DNA of 64,000 nt from Crocinitomicaceae bacterium (GTDB lineage: Bacteria > Bacteroidota > Bacteroidia > Flavobacteriales_D > Crocinitomicaceae). Each line of letters opens with the position of its first letter. Within the stretch, counting starts at the first letter, position 1. The notes under the pieces are model-generated. The model had not been told where the DNA came from. It saw nothing but the letters and a program-made list of their open reading frames with translations, and made no database searches. Below, piece after piece: positions 16,986-25,507 of this stretch. The position numbers were made by a program, and so were the translations under genes. The stretch is from NCBI GenBank assembly GCA_029254025.1, contig JAQWYK010000047.1, positions 62,001-126,000 of the forward strand, given 5' to 3'.

Positions 16986-17360
16986 ATGTTTACACTCAAC
17001 GGAATTCTAAAAGTAAAAAATGATACTCAACAAGTATCTGAGAAATTTAAAAAGAGAGAGTTTGTTGTTACAGATGCCTCAGGTATGTATCCACAAGATA
17101 TTTTATTTCAATTAACGCAAGAGCGCACGGATCAATTGAATCCTATAAATGTGAATGATACCATCAATGTATCGTTTAATTTGCGTGGTCGTGAATGGAC
17201 TAGTCCATCTGGTGAAGTGAAGTACTTTAACTCGTTAGATGTTTGGAAAATAGAAAAAGTAACTGGTGGAGCGGCTCCAACTCCTTCTGATATAACTCCT
17301 TCATCTGCTGACTCAGTAGAGACGTTAGTGGAGGAAGGTGATGATGATTTACCATTTTAA
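16986..17360 (+). CDS. DUF3127 protein with an SSB-like C-terminal tip
   Basis: This 124-residue protein matches DUF3127: MFTLNGILKVKNDTQQVSEKFKKREFVV, then NVSFNLRGREWTSPSGEVKYFNSLDVWKIEKV. The beta-rich core resembles a small OB fold. A flexible Pro/Ser/Thr-rich linker (about residues 97-112) leads to an acidic tail ending DDDLPF. That ending is nearly identical to the conserved tip of bacterial single-stranded-DNA-binding protein (DDDIPF), which recruits DNA-repair and replication proteins. By that likeness the protein may bind nucleic acid or SSB partners; this is inference. A strong terminator follows 20 bases after the stop. Confidence 0.85.
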   Translation: MFTLNGILKVKNDTQQVSEKFKKREFVVTDASGMYPQDILFQLTQERTDQLNPINVNDTINVSFNLRGREWTSPSGEVKYFNSLDVWKIEKVTGGAAPTPSDITPSSADSVETLVEEGDDDLPF

Positions 17361-17379
17361 AGAAAGTGTACTTTATAAG

Positions 17380-17414
17380 AAGTCGCTTTAGGTCATCTAA
17401 AGCGACTTTTTTTT
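17380..17414 (+). terminator. Strong rho-independent terminator
   Basis: AAGTCGCTTTA pairs perfectly with TAAAGCGACTT around a seven-base loop and runs into a T tract. It ends the flavin reductase-DUF3127 operon and separates it from pepT. Confidence 0.95.
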
Positions 17415-17446
17415 GTAATTTATACATAATTTTAAGCAAAAAAATA

Positions 17447-18697
17447 ATGAAAATGCATACCTATAATCATTCAGTAGCAGATCGACTCATGCGCTATGTT
17501 CAAATTGATACAACGGCCGATCCGGAATCGACTTCATTCCCTTCTTCAGAAAAGCAAAAAGACCTCGGTAGATTACTTGTTAGTGAATTATTGGGTCTTG
17601 GTATTTCGGATGCGGAAATGGATGAATGGGGGTATGTATTTGGAACACTAAAAGGGAATGTATCTGGGGGGCCAACGGTCTGTTTTTGTTCACATATGGA
17701 TACGGCTCCGGATTGCAGTGGAACTGATGTAAAGCCAATCTTACATCGAAATTATGATGGGAATCCCATTATTCTTCCGGACGACCCTTCTCAGATCATA
17801 ACAACAGAGAAGCATCCCTATTTGAAAGAAAAAATTGGTGATGATATTATTACAGCGAGTGGGTTGACATTGTTGGGCGCAGATGATAAAGCGGGCATAG
17901 CCTGTATCATGGATTTTGTTGAATACATACAAACTCACCCAGATGTTCGTCATGGAGATATTCGAATTCTTTTTACACCTGACGAAGAGGTTGGAAGAGG
18001 TGTAGACCATTTAGATATGAAAAAGCTCGACGCAGATTATGGCTATACGCTGGATGGAGGGGTTTTGGGGTCGATTGAAGATGAGAGTTTTTCGGCCGAT
18101 GCAGTAAAGATTGTGATCCATGGTGTAAGTGCGCATCCTGGTTATGCCAAGGGGAAACTAGTTAATGCGCTTAAAATCGCTGGTGAATTATTAGACGCTT
18201 TACCAAAAGATGCTTGGTCTCCTGAAACAACCGCTGGTAGGGAAGGCTTCGTGCATCCGATTTCATGTAAGGGGATAGCTGAGCGTGCTGAGATTGACTT
18301 CATAATTCGTGACCACGATACTTCACAGCTTGCCGTGTATGAAGATAAATTGAAGTTGATGGCAGAAGGGATTATCCAAAAATATTCAGGTGCTTTGTTG
18401 GAGTTTCAAGTGAGTGAACAGTATCGTAACATGAAGGAGATATTGCGTGAAGTTCCATTTGTTGCGGAATATGCGATTGCTGCGATGAATGAAGTGGGTG
18501 TTACGCCTCGCCCTGTAATTATTCGTGGGGGTACAGATGGCTCACGATTGTCTTTCATGGGACTTCCTTGCCCAAATATTTTTACTGGTGAAATGGCAAT
18601 TCACTCGAAGCATGAATACTGCAGTGTTCAAGATATGGAAAAGGCAGTTCAAACGATGGTGAAATTGGCTGAAAAATGGGCCACCCACTCTGCTTAG
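17447..18697 (+). CDS. pepT: Peptidase T (tripeptide aminopeptidase)
   Basis: Peptidase T is a dinuclear zinc aminopeptidase of family M20 that removes the N-terminal residue of tripeptides. Metal-site motifs are HMDTAPD (His83, Asp85), GADDKAG (bridging Asp about 146-147) and TPDEEVGRG (catalytic Glu about 180 and ligand Glu). HGVSAHPGYAKGKLVNAL marks the lid domain, and GGTDGSRLSFMGLP and SKHEYCSV are C-terminal active-site blocks. At 416 residues it matches the family. The start at 17447 is chosen because the in-frame upstream ATG lies before the terminator hairpin. No signal peptide, so cytoplasmic. Confidence 0.95.
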   Translation: MKMHTYNHSVADRLMRYVQIDTTADPESTSFPSSEKQKDLGRLLVSELLGLGISDAEMDEWGYVFGTLKGNVSGGPTVCFCSHMDTAPDCSGTDVKPILHRNYDGNPIILPDDPSQIITTEKHPYLKEKIGDDIITASGLTLLGADDKAGIACIMDFVEYIQTHPDVRHGDIRILFTPDEEVGRGVDHLDMKKLDADYGYTLDGGVLGSIEDESFSADAVKIVIHGVSAHPGYAKGKLVNALKIAGELLDALPKDAWSPETTAGREGFVHPISCKGIAERAEIDFIIRDHDTSQLAVYEDKLKLMAEGIIQKYSGALLEFQVSEQYRNMKEILREVPFVAEYAIAAMNEVGVTPRPVIIRGGTDGSRLSFMGLPCPNIFTGEMAIHSKHEYCSVQDMEKAVQTMVKLAEKWATHSA

Positions 18698-18801
18698 AAT
18701 AACGGGTTAGAGCTCTTCCAATTAAACTAATGTATTGTAATCCTAAATTCATAGTTTGTAAATAATCCAAGTAAAAAACGTTGTTTTTGGAAATGAATGA
18801 G

Positions 18802-18809
18802 TATCTTTG
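18802..18809 (+). promoter_or_regulatory. -7 box TATCTTTG for the desaturase operon
   Basis: Exact TAnnTTTG match 41 bases before the ATG, with a TTG at 18781-18783 (18-base spacing) as a -33 candidate. Confidence 0.65.
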
Positions 18810-18850
18810 TGTGTGTTCTGGTCTGTTTTGGAACATTGAAATAATAATTT

Positions 18851-19945
18851 ATGCAGAATATATCAGTTAAGTTCGACCGTAATCATAATGTCGAATTTTA
18901 TCGTACGCTACAGAAGCGAGTGCGTGCGTACTTTAAAGAAAACAGCATTTCGAAATATGCAAATACAAACATGGTGATCAAGACTGTGTTTATGCTTGCT
19001 TTATACCTAGTCCCTTTTGTTCTCTTATTAACCCTTTTTCAAAATAGTTGGTTAATCTTCTTAATGTGGGTAATTATGGGCTTTGGTTTAGCTGGAGTTG
19101 GATTGTCAATTATGCATGATGGAAATCATGGTGCGTACTCAAAGAATAAGAATATAAACAAGTTAGTAGGATGGGTGCTATATTTGGCAGGTGGTAGCGA
19201 TAAAATGTGGAAGATTCAGCACAACGTGTTACACCACACATACACCAATGTGACGGGCATGGACGAAGATATTGATCCAGGTAAAGTTATGCGATTTAGT
19301 CCGCATGAGGAGCGTTTACCTTTGCATAAATATCAACACATTTACGCTTGGTTTTTGTATGGATTAATGACCCTGTTATGGACTACCTCAAAGGACTTCA
19401 AGCAAGTCCACAGATACGCGAAACTAGGTTTGTTGGAAACGCAGAATACGACGTATAGAAAAATGTTAGTGAATATCATTTTGACAAAAATTTTATATTA
19501 CAGCATCATTTTAGTGCTACCGCTAATTTTTAGTGCTGCTCCATGGTGGGTAACAGTTCTTGGGTTTCTAACGATGCACTACATAGCTGGGTTGATTTTA
19601 GGATTGATTTTCCAGCCAGCTCATGTTGTTCCTTCATCTAATTACCCCTTACCTGATGAGTCTGGTAATATTAAAGCTGATTGGGCAGTAAGTCAGTTAA
19701 TTAATACAGCGAATTTCGCGCCTGAAAGTGGTTGGTTCTCATGGTATGTTGGGGGACTGAATTTTCAGATTGAACATCATCTATTTCCAAACATTTGCCA
19801 CGTGCATTACAAGAAGCTTTCTAAAATTGTGAAAGAGACGGCTACCGAATTCAATTTGCCTTACCAGTCAGAAAAAACATTTTTAGGGGCTATTGCTACG
19901 CATGGTAGAATGCTTAAAAAGTTAGGTCAGCAGGATTCACTTTAA
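18851..19945 (+). CDS. Membrane fatty acid desaturase (front-end/linoleoyl-CoA type)
   Basis: The 364-residue protein carries the three His boxes of the di-iron desaturases: HDGNH (His89, His93), HNVLHH (His124, His128, His129) and QIEHH near residue 310. Gln in the third box is typical of front-end (delta-5/delta-6-like) and acyl-lipid enzymes. At least four hydrophobic membrane segments separate the boxes. There is no fused cytochrome b5 domain, so electrons probably come from a separate ferredoxin or cytochrome. It likely adjusts membrane lipid fluidity. It heads a three-gene operon with an MmcQ-like and an S4-domain gene, at 6-base and 4-base-overlap spacing. Confidence 0.93.
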   Translation: MQNISVKFDRNHNVEFYRTLQKRVRAYFKENSISKYANTNMVIKTVFMLALYLVPFVLLLTLFQNSWLIFLMWVIMGFGLAGVGLSIMHDGNHGAYSKNKNINKLVGWVLYLAGGSDKMWKIQHNVLHHTYTNVTGMDEDIDPGKVMRFSPHEERLPLHKYQHIYAWFLYGLMTLLWTTSKDFKQVHRYAKLGLLETQNTTYRKMLVNIILTKILYYSIILVLPLIFSAAPWWVTVLGFLTMHYIAGLILGLIFQPAHVVPSSNYPLPDESGNIKADWAVSQLINTANFAPESGWFSWYVGGLNFQIEHHLFPNICHVHYKKLSKIVKETATEFNLPYQSEKTFLGAIATHGRMLKKLGQQDSL

Positions 19946-19951
19946 TGTCTG

Positions 19952-20305
19952 ATGATGGATGTGGAGCTTTTTCGGGAGTTTTGTTTGTCCAAGTCACACG
20001 CAACCGAAGATTTTCCCTTTGATGCGATAACCTTATGTTTTAAGATTGAGGGTAAGATTTTCGCTACAATACCTCTCGATTCTGCGGACAGAGCAAACTT
20101 GAAGTGCTTTCCTGCTTATGCTGAAGAATTACGTGAGAAATATACAGGTGTTCGCCCCGGTTTTCACATGAACAAGAAGCATTGGAATACGGTTATGTTC
20201 TTCGAAGACCTAGACGACGCTACTATCTTACATTTAGTTAATCATTCCTATGATCAAGTGGTGAGCAAATTACCCCTCAATAAAAGAAAAGAGCTCAAGC
20301 AATGA
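19952..20305 (+). CDS. MmcQ/YjbR family protein
   Basis: The 117-residue protein matches the MmcQ/YjbR family, which has a CyaY-like fold: LSKSHATEDFPFDAITLCFKIEGKIFA at the N-terminus, VRPGFHMNKKHWNTV in the middle, and HLVNHSYDQVVSKLPLNKRKEL at the end. Members are often annotated DNA-binding, but their function is poorly known. Two consecutive ATG codons begin the frame; either could be used. It starts six bases after the desaturase and overlaps the S4 gene by four bases (ATGA). Confidence 0.9.
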   Translation: MMDVELFREFCLSKSHATEDFPFDAITLCFKIEGKIFATIPLDSADRANLKCFPAYAEELREKYTGVRPGFHMNKKHWNTVMFFEDLDDATILHLVNHSYDQVVSKLPLNKRKELKQ

Positions 20306-20676
20306 GTGTGCGAGTTGATAAATTTATGTGGTGTGTGCGTTTGGCTAAAACAAGGTCGGTTGCAACAGAGTTGATTAAAAAAGGTAAGGTTAAAATTAAT
20401 CAAGACACTATTAAACCGTCTCGTGAGGTTAAAGTTGGCGACGTAATTTCACTCACCAAGCACAATGCTGATTTTTCATTTAAAATCTTGTCTCTATTGG
20501 AAAAGCGCGTTGGAGCTAGGTTAGTCGAGGAATTTATACTCGATATTACACCTGCCGGAGAGATTGAGAAGTTCAAGATCTATCAGGAAAGTCAAAAGGT
20601 TTACCGAAATTTCGGAACGGGAAAACCAACCAAAAAGGATCGCAGGGATTTGGAAGAATTTCTAGATTGGGAATAG
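20302..20676 (+). CDS. S4-domain RNA-binding protein (Hsp15-like)
   Basis: An S4 domain occupies residues about 1-65 (VRVDKFMWCVRLAKTRSVATELIKKGKVKIN), followed by a basic tail. This is the layout of Hsp15/HslR, which rescues stalled 50S subunits carrying nascent peptidyl-tRNA. At 124 residues it is close to the usual length. Its start overlaps the MmcQ stop (ATGA), so translation is coupled. The family call is firm; the Hsp15 role is inferred from layout. Confidence 0.87.
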   Translation: MSVRVDKFMWCVRLAKTRSVATELIKKGKVKINQDTIKPSREVKVGDVISLTKHNADFSFKILSLLEKRVGARLVEEFILDITPAGEIEKFKIYQESQKVYRNFGTGKPTKKDRRDLEEFLDWE

Positions 20677-20710
20677 TTCTTACTCAATTCGACAATGCAC
20701 CAATTTTAAA

Positions 20711-20718
20711 TACCTTTG
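20711..20718 (+). promoter_or_regulatory. -7 box TACCTTTG for fabF
   Basis: Exact TAnnTTTG match 17 bases before the ATG at 20736 and after the end of the S4 gene, so fabF has its own promoter. It excludes the longer in-frame start at 20667. Confidence 0.65.
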
Positions 20719-20735
20719 TACAAAAAATCATCTGC

Positions 20736-21971
20736 ATGAGAAGAGTTGTGGTTACAGGAATGGGGGCTTTGACGCCTATTGGCAATGATCTTAATTCATT
20801 TTGGGAGGCTTGTCTCGAAGGAAGAAGTGGTGCTGCGGAAATCACTAAATTTGATACGACTTTATTTAAAACAAAATTTGCGTGTGAGTTAAAGGAGTTT
20901 GATGTCGCTTCATTTTTCGATCGGAAGCAAGTGCGGATGTATGATGACTTCACGAAGTATGCTTTAGTTGCTGTGGAAGAAGCGATTAACAATGCGAAAA
21001 TAGATTTTGAAGCGTTGAACAAAGACCGAATTGGGGTGATTTGGGGTTCAGGAAACGGCGGGGTTAATACGTTTGAGGAACAAATGAAGGAGTTTTCTGA
21101 AGGTGATGGAACTCCACGTTTTAACCCTTATTTTATGCCGCGCATCTTAGTTGACATTGCAGCAGGCATTATCTCTATGAAATATGGATTACGAGGAGTT
21201 AATTATTGTCCTGTTTCTGCATGTGCTACTTCTACTACGGCAATAATTGATGCTTTTAACTACATCCGTTGGAATAAAGCTGATATGATAATTACTGGTG
21301 GTTCTGAGGCGCCTATCGGACCATCGACAATTGGAGGTTTTGGTTCTGCAAAGGCTCTTTCTACGCAAAATGAACAACCTTCTTTAGCTTCTAAACCTTT
21401 TGATGTGAACCGAGATGGCTTTGTTATGGGTGAAGGAGCGGGGGCCCTTGTATTGGAAGAATACGACCATGCTATTGCTCGTGGTGCTCACATCTATTCA
21501 GAAGTTGTTGGTGGTGGAATGGCGGCGGATGCCTACCATTTAACAGGGACTCACCCAGAAGGAGTTGGTGCCGTTTTAGGAATGAAGTTAGCATTAGAAG
21601 AGGCCGAAATCCTACCTGATGAGGTTGGGTACATTAACATGCACGCTACTTCTACACCTCAAGGCGATTTAAGTGAGTTGAAAGCTGTAAGTGCTCTTTT
21701 TGGGGAGAGAAGTGATTTAGTTTTAGGCGCAACGAAATCGATGACGGGGCATTTGCTAGGAGCTGCTGGAGCTATTGAGGCAATCATTGCGGTGCTCAGC
21801 CTCTATCACCAAGAGGCTCCACCATTGATCAATACCCGAGAAGTGGAACCTGATTTCAAGAACAGCTTCATTTTTGGTTTGGGTAAAGCTACGCGGTTGA
21901 ACACTTCGTATGCCTTGAGTAATACTTTTGGATTTGGTGGGCACATCGCGTCTGTACTACTAAAGAAGTAA
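20736..21971 (+). CDS. fabF: 3-oxoacyl-ACP synthase II-like condensing enzyme
   Basis: A beta-ketoacyl-ACP synthase that extends acyl chains with malonyl-ACP. The catalytic triad is present: Cys163 in SACATS, His303 in MHATSTPQGD, and His339 in GHLLGAAGAIE. The 411-residue length equals E. coli FabF. The C-terminal signature reads NTFGFGGHIAS, where the family consensus is NSFGFGGTN, so the usual Thr-Asn pair after the gating loop is His-Ile. It stands alone with its own promoter, without acpP upstream or rnc downstream, so it is probably not the housekeeping copy and may serve unusual fatty acids or a special lipid. The nearby desaturase is suggestive only. Confidence 0.9.
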   Translation: MRRVVVTGMGALTPIGNDLNSFWEACLEGRSGAAEITKFDTTLFKTKFACELKEFDVASFFDRKQVRMYDDFTKYALVAVEEAINNAKIDFEALNKDRIGVIWGSGNGGVNTFEEQMKEFSEGDGTPRFNPYFMPRILVDIAAGIISMKYGLRGVNYCPVSACATSTTAIIDAFNYIRWNKADMIITGGSEAPIGPSTIGGFGSAKALSTQNEQPSLASKPFDVNRDGFVMGEGAGALVLEEYDHAIARGAHIYSEVVGGGMAADAYHLTGTHPEGVGAVLGMKLALEEAEILPDEVGYINMHATSTPQGDLSELKAVSALFGERSDLVLGATKSMTGHLLGAAGAIEAIIAVLSLYHQEAPPLINTREVEPDFKNSFIFGLGKATRLNTSYALSNTFGFGGHIASVLLKK

Positions 21972-22117
21972 TAGTATCCTACCCTGAAAAAGAAGTCCTG
22001 CATCTATCAAGATTACCAGTTTTCGGGTGGAACAAACTTCTAGAGTATTTCTCTGAATATTACCAAATTGTTAACAGAGTATAACCCTAGTTTTAAATTT
22101 TTAATTTTTTAGATTTT

Positions 22118-22150
22118 ACCCGCTTTTGTTCATGAAATAAAGGCGGTTTT
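22118..22150 (+). terminator. Possible terminator downstream of fabF
   Basis: ACCCGCTTTT can pair with AAAGGCGGT (one bulged C and one G-U pair) around a short loop, followed by TTTT. It lies 150 bases after the fabF stop and before the membrane-protein operon. The rest of the 270-base gap is AT-rich and shows nothing else. Confidence 0.4.
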
Positions 22151-22241
22151 AGTCTTCCAATTACAAAGTATTGAAGTAATATTGTGTCAGAAATTTACAA
22201 CTCGCACTTCACCTGCGTCCCGAGTTGTTGCTTGTGAAAAT

Positions 22242-23009
22242 ATGAAAAGAAAATCTCAAAAATATAAAGTATTAGCAATTCATATAATAGGTGAATTTAT
22301 TGGTTCTACCCTCTTCTCGCTGATGTATTTTATGTTTATCGCACGTTACTTGGATAGTGAATTCGAGTTTAGCTTTACGGTACTGGCATTTTTTATTGGA
22401 GCTGCTTATTTTGTGTCTGTCTACATACCATTTCACACTTACCGGATTCATATAATTCCTTTCATTTCCATCATTCGAGCTTTGCAGAAAAAAAAGTGGC
22501 GTATTATACTCAATAAGATTCCTGCTCAAATAATTGGTGCTTTTGCAGGGACCGCTTTGTTTAAGGAGTTTATGACTTTAATGAATTCTGAAGTAGATAT
22601 AATGGATATGTGGTCGTATAGATTGGAGCAGCCTTCAGATGTTCTATTTTTCAACTTGCTCGTTGTATTTGTTCTGTGTTATGCATTTTACATTTTACAA
22701 CTCTTGTTTAAGAGTTTGAATTTTACAAGTACCTTTTTCTTTGCATTGGTCGTCCAGGCCCTATTCATTTTTACATGGCAAGTTTCGGAAATTACAGCCT
22801 TGAATGTGTTTGGCTACCTAAGCCTTATTATGCTAGAAGGTGATTTTGATTTCTTGACGAATGTTTTTTGGACAATCGTGATTCATTTGGTATCTCCTTC
22901 TTTGTTAGCAATAGGGATTTTTTATTATATACGCGATCGGTACTTTAATAAAAATAGAAATATTCCACGTTCTACTAGTGGGAGTATAACGCAGAATTAC
23001 GATGTATAA
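22242..23009 (+). CDS. Aquaporin (MIP)-like membrane protein with degenerate NPA boxes
   Basis: This 255-residue protein has about six hydrophobic segments and the internal layout of the major intrinsic protein family. IHIIGEFIGSTLF resembles the first helix with its Glu. RIHIIPFISII lines up with AHLNPAVTIA of GlpF, followed by KIPAQIIGAFAGTALF, which matches the helix-3 pattern IVAQ.LGA..GA. In the second half, VSEITALNVFGYLS lines up with the second NPA region. The boxes read Ile-Pro-Phe (72-74) and Asn-Val-Phe (188-190) instead of Asn-Pro-Ala, so ordinary water or glycerol selectivity is doubtful. The start is taken at MKRKSQ; an in-frame start 20 codons earlier has no support. It is followed after nine bases by the PiT-like gene. 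The assignment is by eye and needs structural confirmation. Confidence 0.6.
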   Translation: MKRKSQKYKVLAIHIIGEFIGSTLFSLMYFMFIARYLDSEFEFSFTVLAFFIGAAYFVSVYIPFHTYRIHIIPFISIIRALQKKKWRIILNKIPAQIIGAFAGTALFKEFMTLMNSEVDIMDMWSYRLEQPSDVLFFNLLVVFVLCYAFYILQLLFKSLNFTSTFFFALVVQALFIFTWQVSEITALNVFGYLSLIMLEGDFDFLTNVFWTIVIHLVSPSLLAIGIFYYIRDRYFNKNRNIPRSTSGSITQNYDV

Positions 23010-23018
23010 GTTGAATGA

Positions 23019-24173
23019 ATGAGTAACAATAAATCAAATATCACATCACAAATCATAGGAGAAAAGCGCTATAAGTTACTGGAGCTATTTTTTATCCAAG
23101 AGCGCACTTTTTTCAGGTTGTTGGCTTTGTTTCTGGTTGTAGCGGCAATCACTTATCCATACCCTCAAATAGCTATGTGGGTTGGTTTTAGCTTGGCTGC
23201 ATATTCTGCAATTGCCAATGATTCAATTCAAAGTATTGGGACGTTCATTGCTTCAAACTCAGAGCGAAAGTGGTGGCTTCTGTGGCTGTTTATTGGTGGA
23301 ATATTTGTGGTTACCGTATTTTATTCGTGGTATTATTACGGAGGGGATGTTTCTCATGAACGACTTCTCTCAAAGGATAGTGAGGGCAATCTTAAGTTTC
23401 CAGAAGCCGAAAATTTCAAGTTCTTACAACTTGCAGCTCCAATAGTTTTGCTTTTATTGACACGATTAAGAATGCCCGTTTCTACGACATTCATGCTATT
23501 GAGTGTCTTTAGTGCTAATTCTAAAGGGATTCTTTCTGTAGGGCAGAAAAGTTTGATTGGATACCTTATTGCGTTTGGAGTTGCTATGGTCGTTTGGTTT
23601 GGATTAAACTTCTTAATAAAACGTCTGTTAAAAGGGGAGATGTCTTCTTGGTGGATTGTTGCTCAATGGATAATTAGTGGTTGGTTATGGTCCATGTGGG
23701 TGATGCATGATGCGGCAAATATTGCTATTTTTCTTCCTAGATCACTGAGTATAACGGGGTTTGTCGTATTTGCTGGTGTTGTCTTCTTTGGGCTGGGGCT
23801 CTTATTTTATTTGAGGGGAGATAAGATTCAATCCATTGTAACGGAGAAATCTGAGGTAACAGATGTGCGTTCGGCTTCCATAATTGACTTTGCTTACCTT
23901 ATAGTACTGTTTGTATTTAAGGAGATGAGTAACGTACCGATGAGTACTACTTGGGTATTTATAGGTTTATTAGGAGGACGTGAGTTGGCAATGAGATTAT
24001 CTGCAAGAGCTACAAAGAAAATAGAAGCAGAAGGAACTATGTCATTGAGAACAACAATTCTAATGGTGGTGAAAGACTTGTCTTACGCGACTATTGGTCT
24101 TTTGGTGTCAATTACTCTTGCTATCGCAATTAATGATTCATTGCAACAAGAGATCTTAGATTGGTTTAAGTAA
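23019..24173 (+). CDS. PiT (SLC20)-like membrane transporter, divergent
   Basis: The 384-residue protein has roughly ten hydrophobic segments arranged as two inverted halves with the features of PiT phosphate transporters. Each half has a GANDVAN-like block, here AIANDSIQSIGT (Asn67-Asp68) and MHDAANIAIF (230-234), and a PVSTT-like block, here RMPVSTTF (153-157) and NVPMSTTW (307-311). The second block reads HDAAN rather than GANDVAN, so the family call is as a divergent member. PiT proteins import phosphate with sodium or protons. It is co-transcribed with the aquaporin-like gene. The actual substrate is uncertain. Confidence 0.68.
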   Translation: MSNNKSNITSQIIGEKRYKLLELFFIQERTFFRLLALFLVVAAITYPYPQIAMWVGFSLAAYSAIANDSIQSIGTFIASNSERKWWLLWLFIGGIFVVTVFYSWYYYGGDVSHERLLSKDSEGNLKFPEAENFKFLQLAAPIVLLLLTRLRMPVSTTFMLLSVFSANSKGILSVGQKSLIGYLIAFGVAMVVWFGLNFLIKRLLKGEMSSWWIVAQWIISGWLWSMWVMHDAANIAIFLPRSLSITGFVVFAGVVFFGLGLLFYLRGDKIQSIVTEKSEVTDVRSASIIDFAYLIVLFVFKEMSNVPMSTTWVFIGLLGGRELAMRLSARATKKIEAEGTMSLRTTILMVVKDLSYATIGLLVSITLAIAINDSLQQEILDWFK

Positions 24174-24231
24174 TTAAATTTCTGGATCTTCGTCAAGGGG
24201 AGAAGTATCCCTCTTTTTTACCAATATGAAA

Positions 24232-24269
24232 CTAAAAAAATCAACTGAATTCAGTTGACTTTTTTAGTT
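24232..24269. terminator. Bidirectional terminator between convergent operons
   Basis: The 18-base perfect palindrome TCAACTGAATTCAGTTGA (24241-24258) is flanked by an A run on the left and a T run on the right, so it can end transcription from both the PiT-like gene and the acyl-CoA dehydrogenase gene. Confidence 0.93.
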
Positions 24270-24282
24270 TAGTTAAAGGATG

Positions 24283-25425
24283 TTATTCCGCTAAAATACT
24301 TCTTGAAATAACAATCTTCTGTACTTCAGATGTTCCTTCATAGATTTGAGTAATCTTCGCGTCACGCATTAAACGTTCTACATGATATTCTTTTACGAAA
24401 CCATATCCACCATGAATTTGAACGGCTTCAACAGTATGTTTCATGGCAACAGATGAAGCGTGCAATTTTGCCATAGCTCCAGATAGGTCATAGTTCATTC
24501 CGTTGTCCTTATGCCATGCAGCTTTGTGAACAAGCAAACGTGCTGTTTCAATATCTACTGCCATATCGGCTAATTTAAAAGCGATCGCTTGGTGCTTCGA
24601 AATCTCCTTTCCAAAAGCTTTGCGCTCTTTTGAATAGGCTAATGCTAATTCATACGCACCGGCAGCAATACCAAGTGCTTGCGCAGCAATTCCAATTCTT
24701 CCCCCTGAAAGTGTTTTCATCGCGAATTTGAAGCCGAAACCATCTTCACCGATTCTATTTTCTTTAGGAACTTTTACATCGTTGAATAACAAAGTATGTG
24801 TGTCACTACCGCGAATCCCCATTTTATCTTCTTTGGCTCCAACAATAAATCCTTCCATACCGCGCTCAACAATTAACGCGTTTATTCCTTTATGTCCTTT
24901 TTCTACGTCAGTTTGAGCGATTACTAAATAAACTGAAGCTGAAGAACCGTTGGTAATCCAGTTTTTCGTTCCATTCAGAACGTAGTGATCTCCTTTATCA
25001 ATCGCCTTTGTGCGCTGCGATGTCGCATCAGAACCTGCCTCTGGTTCAGACAAGCAGAACGCCCCAATAATTTCTCCTTTGGCTAAAGGCACTAAATATT
25101 TTTGTTTCTGTTCTTCAGTTCCAAAAGTTTCCAATCCCCAACATACTAAGGAGTTGTTCACGCTCATGCATACAGAAGCAGAAGCATCTATTTTCGAAAT
25201 TTCTTCCATGGCAAGAACATAGGACATAGTGTCCATTCCACCTCCTCCATATTTTGGATCAACCATCATTCCCATAAAACCAAGTTCACCAAGTTGCTTG
25301 ATTTCTTCAGCAGGGAAACGCTGTGCATTATCTCTCTCAATAACACCTGGTTTAAGTACGTTTTGAGCAAAGTCTCTTGCAGCATCTCTTACTGCCAAAT
25401 GTTCTTCAGATAATTCAAAGTTCAT
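24283..25425 (-). CDS. Acyl-CoA dehydrogenase (short/butyryl type)
   Basis: The FAD enzyme oxidises acyl-CoA to 2-enoyl-CoA in beta-oxidation. Blocks match the family: FCLSEPEAGSDATSQRTKA and NGTKNWITNGS (FAD and substrate loops), RIGIAAQALGIAAGAYELAL, and YEGTSEVQKIVISR, which holds the catalytic Glu in the position used by short- and medium-chain enzymes. At 380 residues it has the normal length. It is a single-gene unit between a shared terminator and the divergent anmK. Chain-length preference is not readable with confidence. Confidence 0.95.
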   Translation of the reverse strand: MNFELSEEHLAVRDAARDFAQNVLKPGVIERDNAQRFPAEEIKQLGELGFMGMMVDPKYGGGGMDTMSYVLAMEEISKIDASASVCMSVNNSLVCWGLETFGTEEQKQKYLVPLAKGEIIGAFCLSEPEAGSDATSQRTKAIDKGDHYVLNGTKNWITNGSSASVYLVIAQTDVEKGHKGINALIVERGMEGFIVGAKEDKMGIRGSDTHTLLFNDVKVPKENRIGEDGFGFKFAMKTLSGGRIGIAAQALGIAAGAYELALAYSKERKAFGKEISKHQAIAFKLADMAVDIETARLLVHKAAWHKDNGMNYDLSGAMAKLHASSVAMKHTVEAVQIHGGYGFVKEYHVERLMRDAKITQIYEGTSEVQKIVISRSILAE

Positions 25426-25507
25426 ATTTTGTATTTTAATTTGTGTAATATTGGGGGGCTAAAAATACATGGAATATTTCAAATTGACCAATTTATAATT
25501 GTCATTT

